Below are positions 6,001-6,027 of a stretch of 6,027 nt of DNA, one piece after another (positions within the stretch are counted from its first letter, which is position 1; every line of letters starts with the position of its first letter). Under the pieces are notes generated by a model that saw only the letters and a list, made by a program, of their open reading frames with translations, ran no database searches and was not told where the DNA came from. Source of the DNA: Chloroflexota bacterium (GTDB taxonomy: Bacteria > Chloroflexota > Limnocylindria > QHBO01); NCBI GenBank assembly GCA_031177555.1, contig JAPSGM010000123.1, positions 1-6,027 on the forward strand. The letters run 5' to 3'. The position numbers and the translations under genes were made by a program.

Positions 6001-6027
6001 TCAGGCCGGGAGCAGCACCCCGTCCAG
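6001..6027 (-). CDS. Possible last codons of an upstream minus-strand gene
   Basis: On the minus strand bases 6027-6001 read L-D-G-V-L-L-P-A then TGA. If coding, a gene ends 16 bases before the alaX start and the two could be co-transcribed. Eight codons are too few to identify a family, and an open frame this short is expected by chance. Confidence 0.25.
   Translation of the reverse strand: MDGVLLPA

Noticed and set aside
1..6027. CRISPR arrays, tRNA or rRNA genes, transposases, att sites or toxin-antitoxin pairs
   Set aside because: No regular direct repeats, RNA-gene motifs, transposase-like proteins or flanking terminal repeats were seen on either strand by eye.

Overview
The window is very GC-rich, protein-dense bacterial DNA. 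Hand counts give about 75% GC in rows 2341-2580 and about 63% in rows 4321-4560. The gene families, GTG starts, ATGA overlap and a possible leaderless start fit a high-GC lineage such as Actinomycetota or Chloroflexota. No marker settles the phylum. I see no rRNA, tRNA, CRISPR array, insertion sequence or phage gene.

Layout. (1) Bases 1-1882, plus strand: the 3' part of homoserine dehydrogenase (hom) runs by an ATGA overlap into a complete aspartate-semialdehyde dehydrogenase (asd). They catalyse consecutive steps of the aspartate pathway: Asd makes aspartate semialdehyde and Hom reduces it to homoserine. (2) Bases 1883-2014: a short spacer with two hairpins, a weak -10-like box and a clear ribosome binding site. 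(3) Bases 2015-3652, plus strand: a DUF885 putative metallopeptidase with HEAYPGHH and EGWALYAE motifs and no signal peptide. (4) Bases 3649-3860: on the minus strand, about 47 codons resembling the C-terminal end of a membrane dipeptidase (peptidase M19) whose remaining part is absent, then a strong GC hairpin. (5) Bases 3861-5144, minus strand: a secreted vanadium-haloperoxidase/PAP2-like protein. It is lower in GC and has Tyr where the family's catalytic PSGH His would be. (6) Bases 5145-5261: its upstream region. (7) Bases 5262-5984, minus strand: an AlaX-type alanyl-tRNA editing protein. The last 27 bases may hold the end of another minus-strand gene.

How the genes work together: only hom-asd forms a clear functional unit. 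The rest look like independent housekeeping or accessory genes. The most notable region is 3649-5144, where an orphan dipeptidase tail abuts a lower-GC haloperoxidase gene with its own terminator. This suggests a past replacement or insertion. I found no convincing multi-gene novel system. The points most worth checking are the altered active sites in the haloperoxidase-like and AlaX proteins and the dipeptidase scar.
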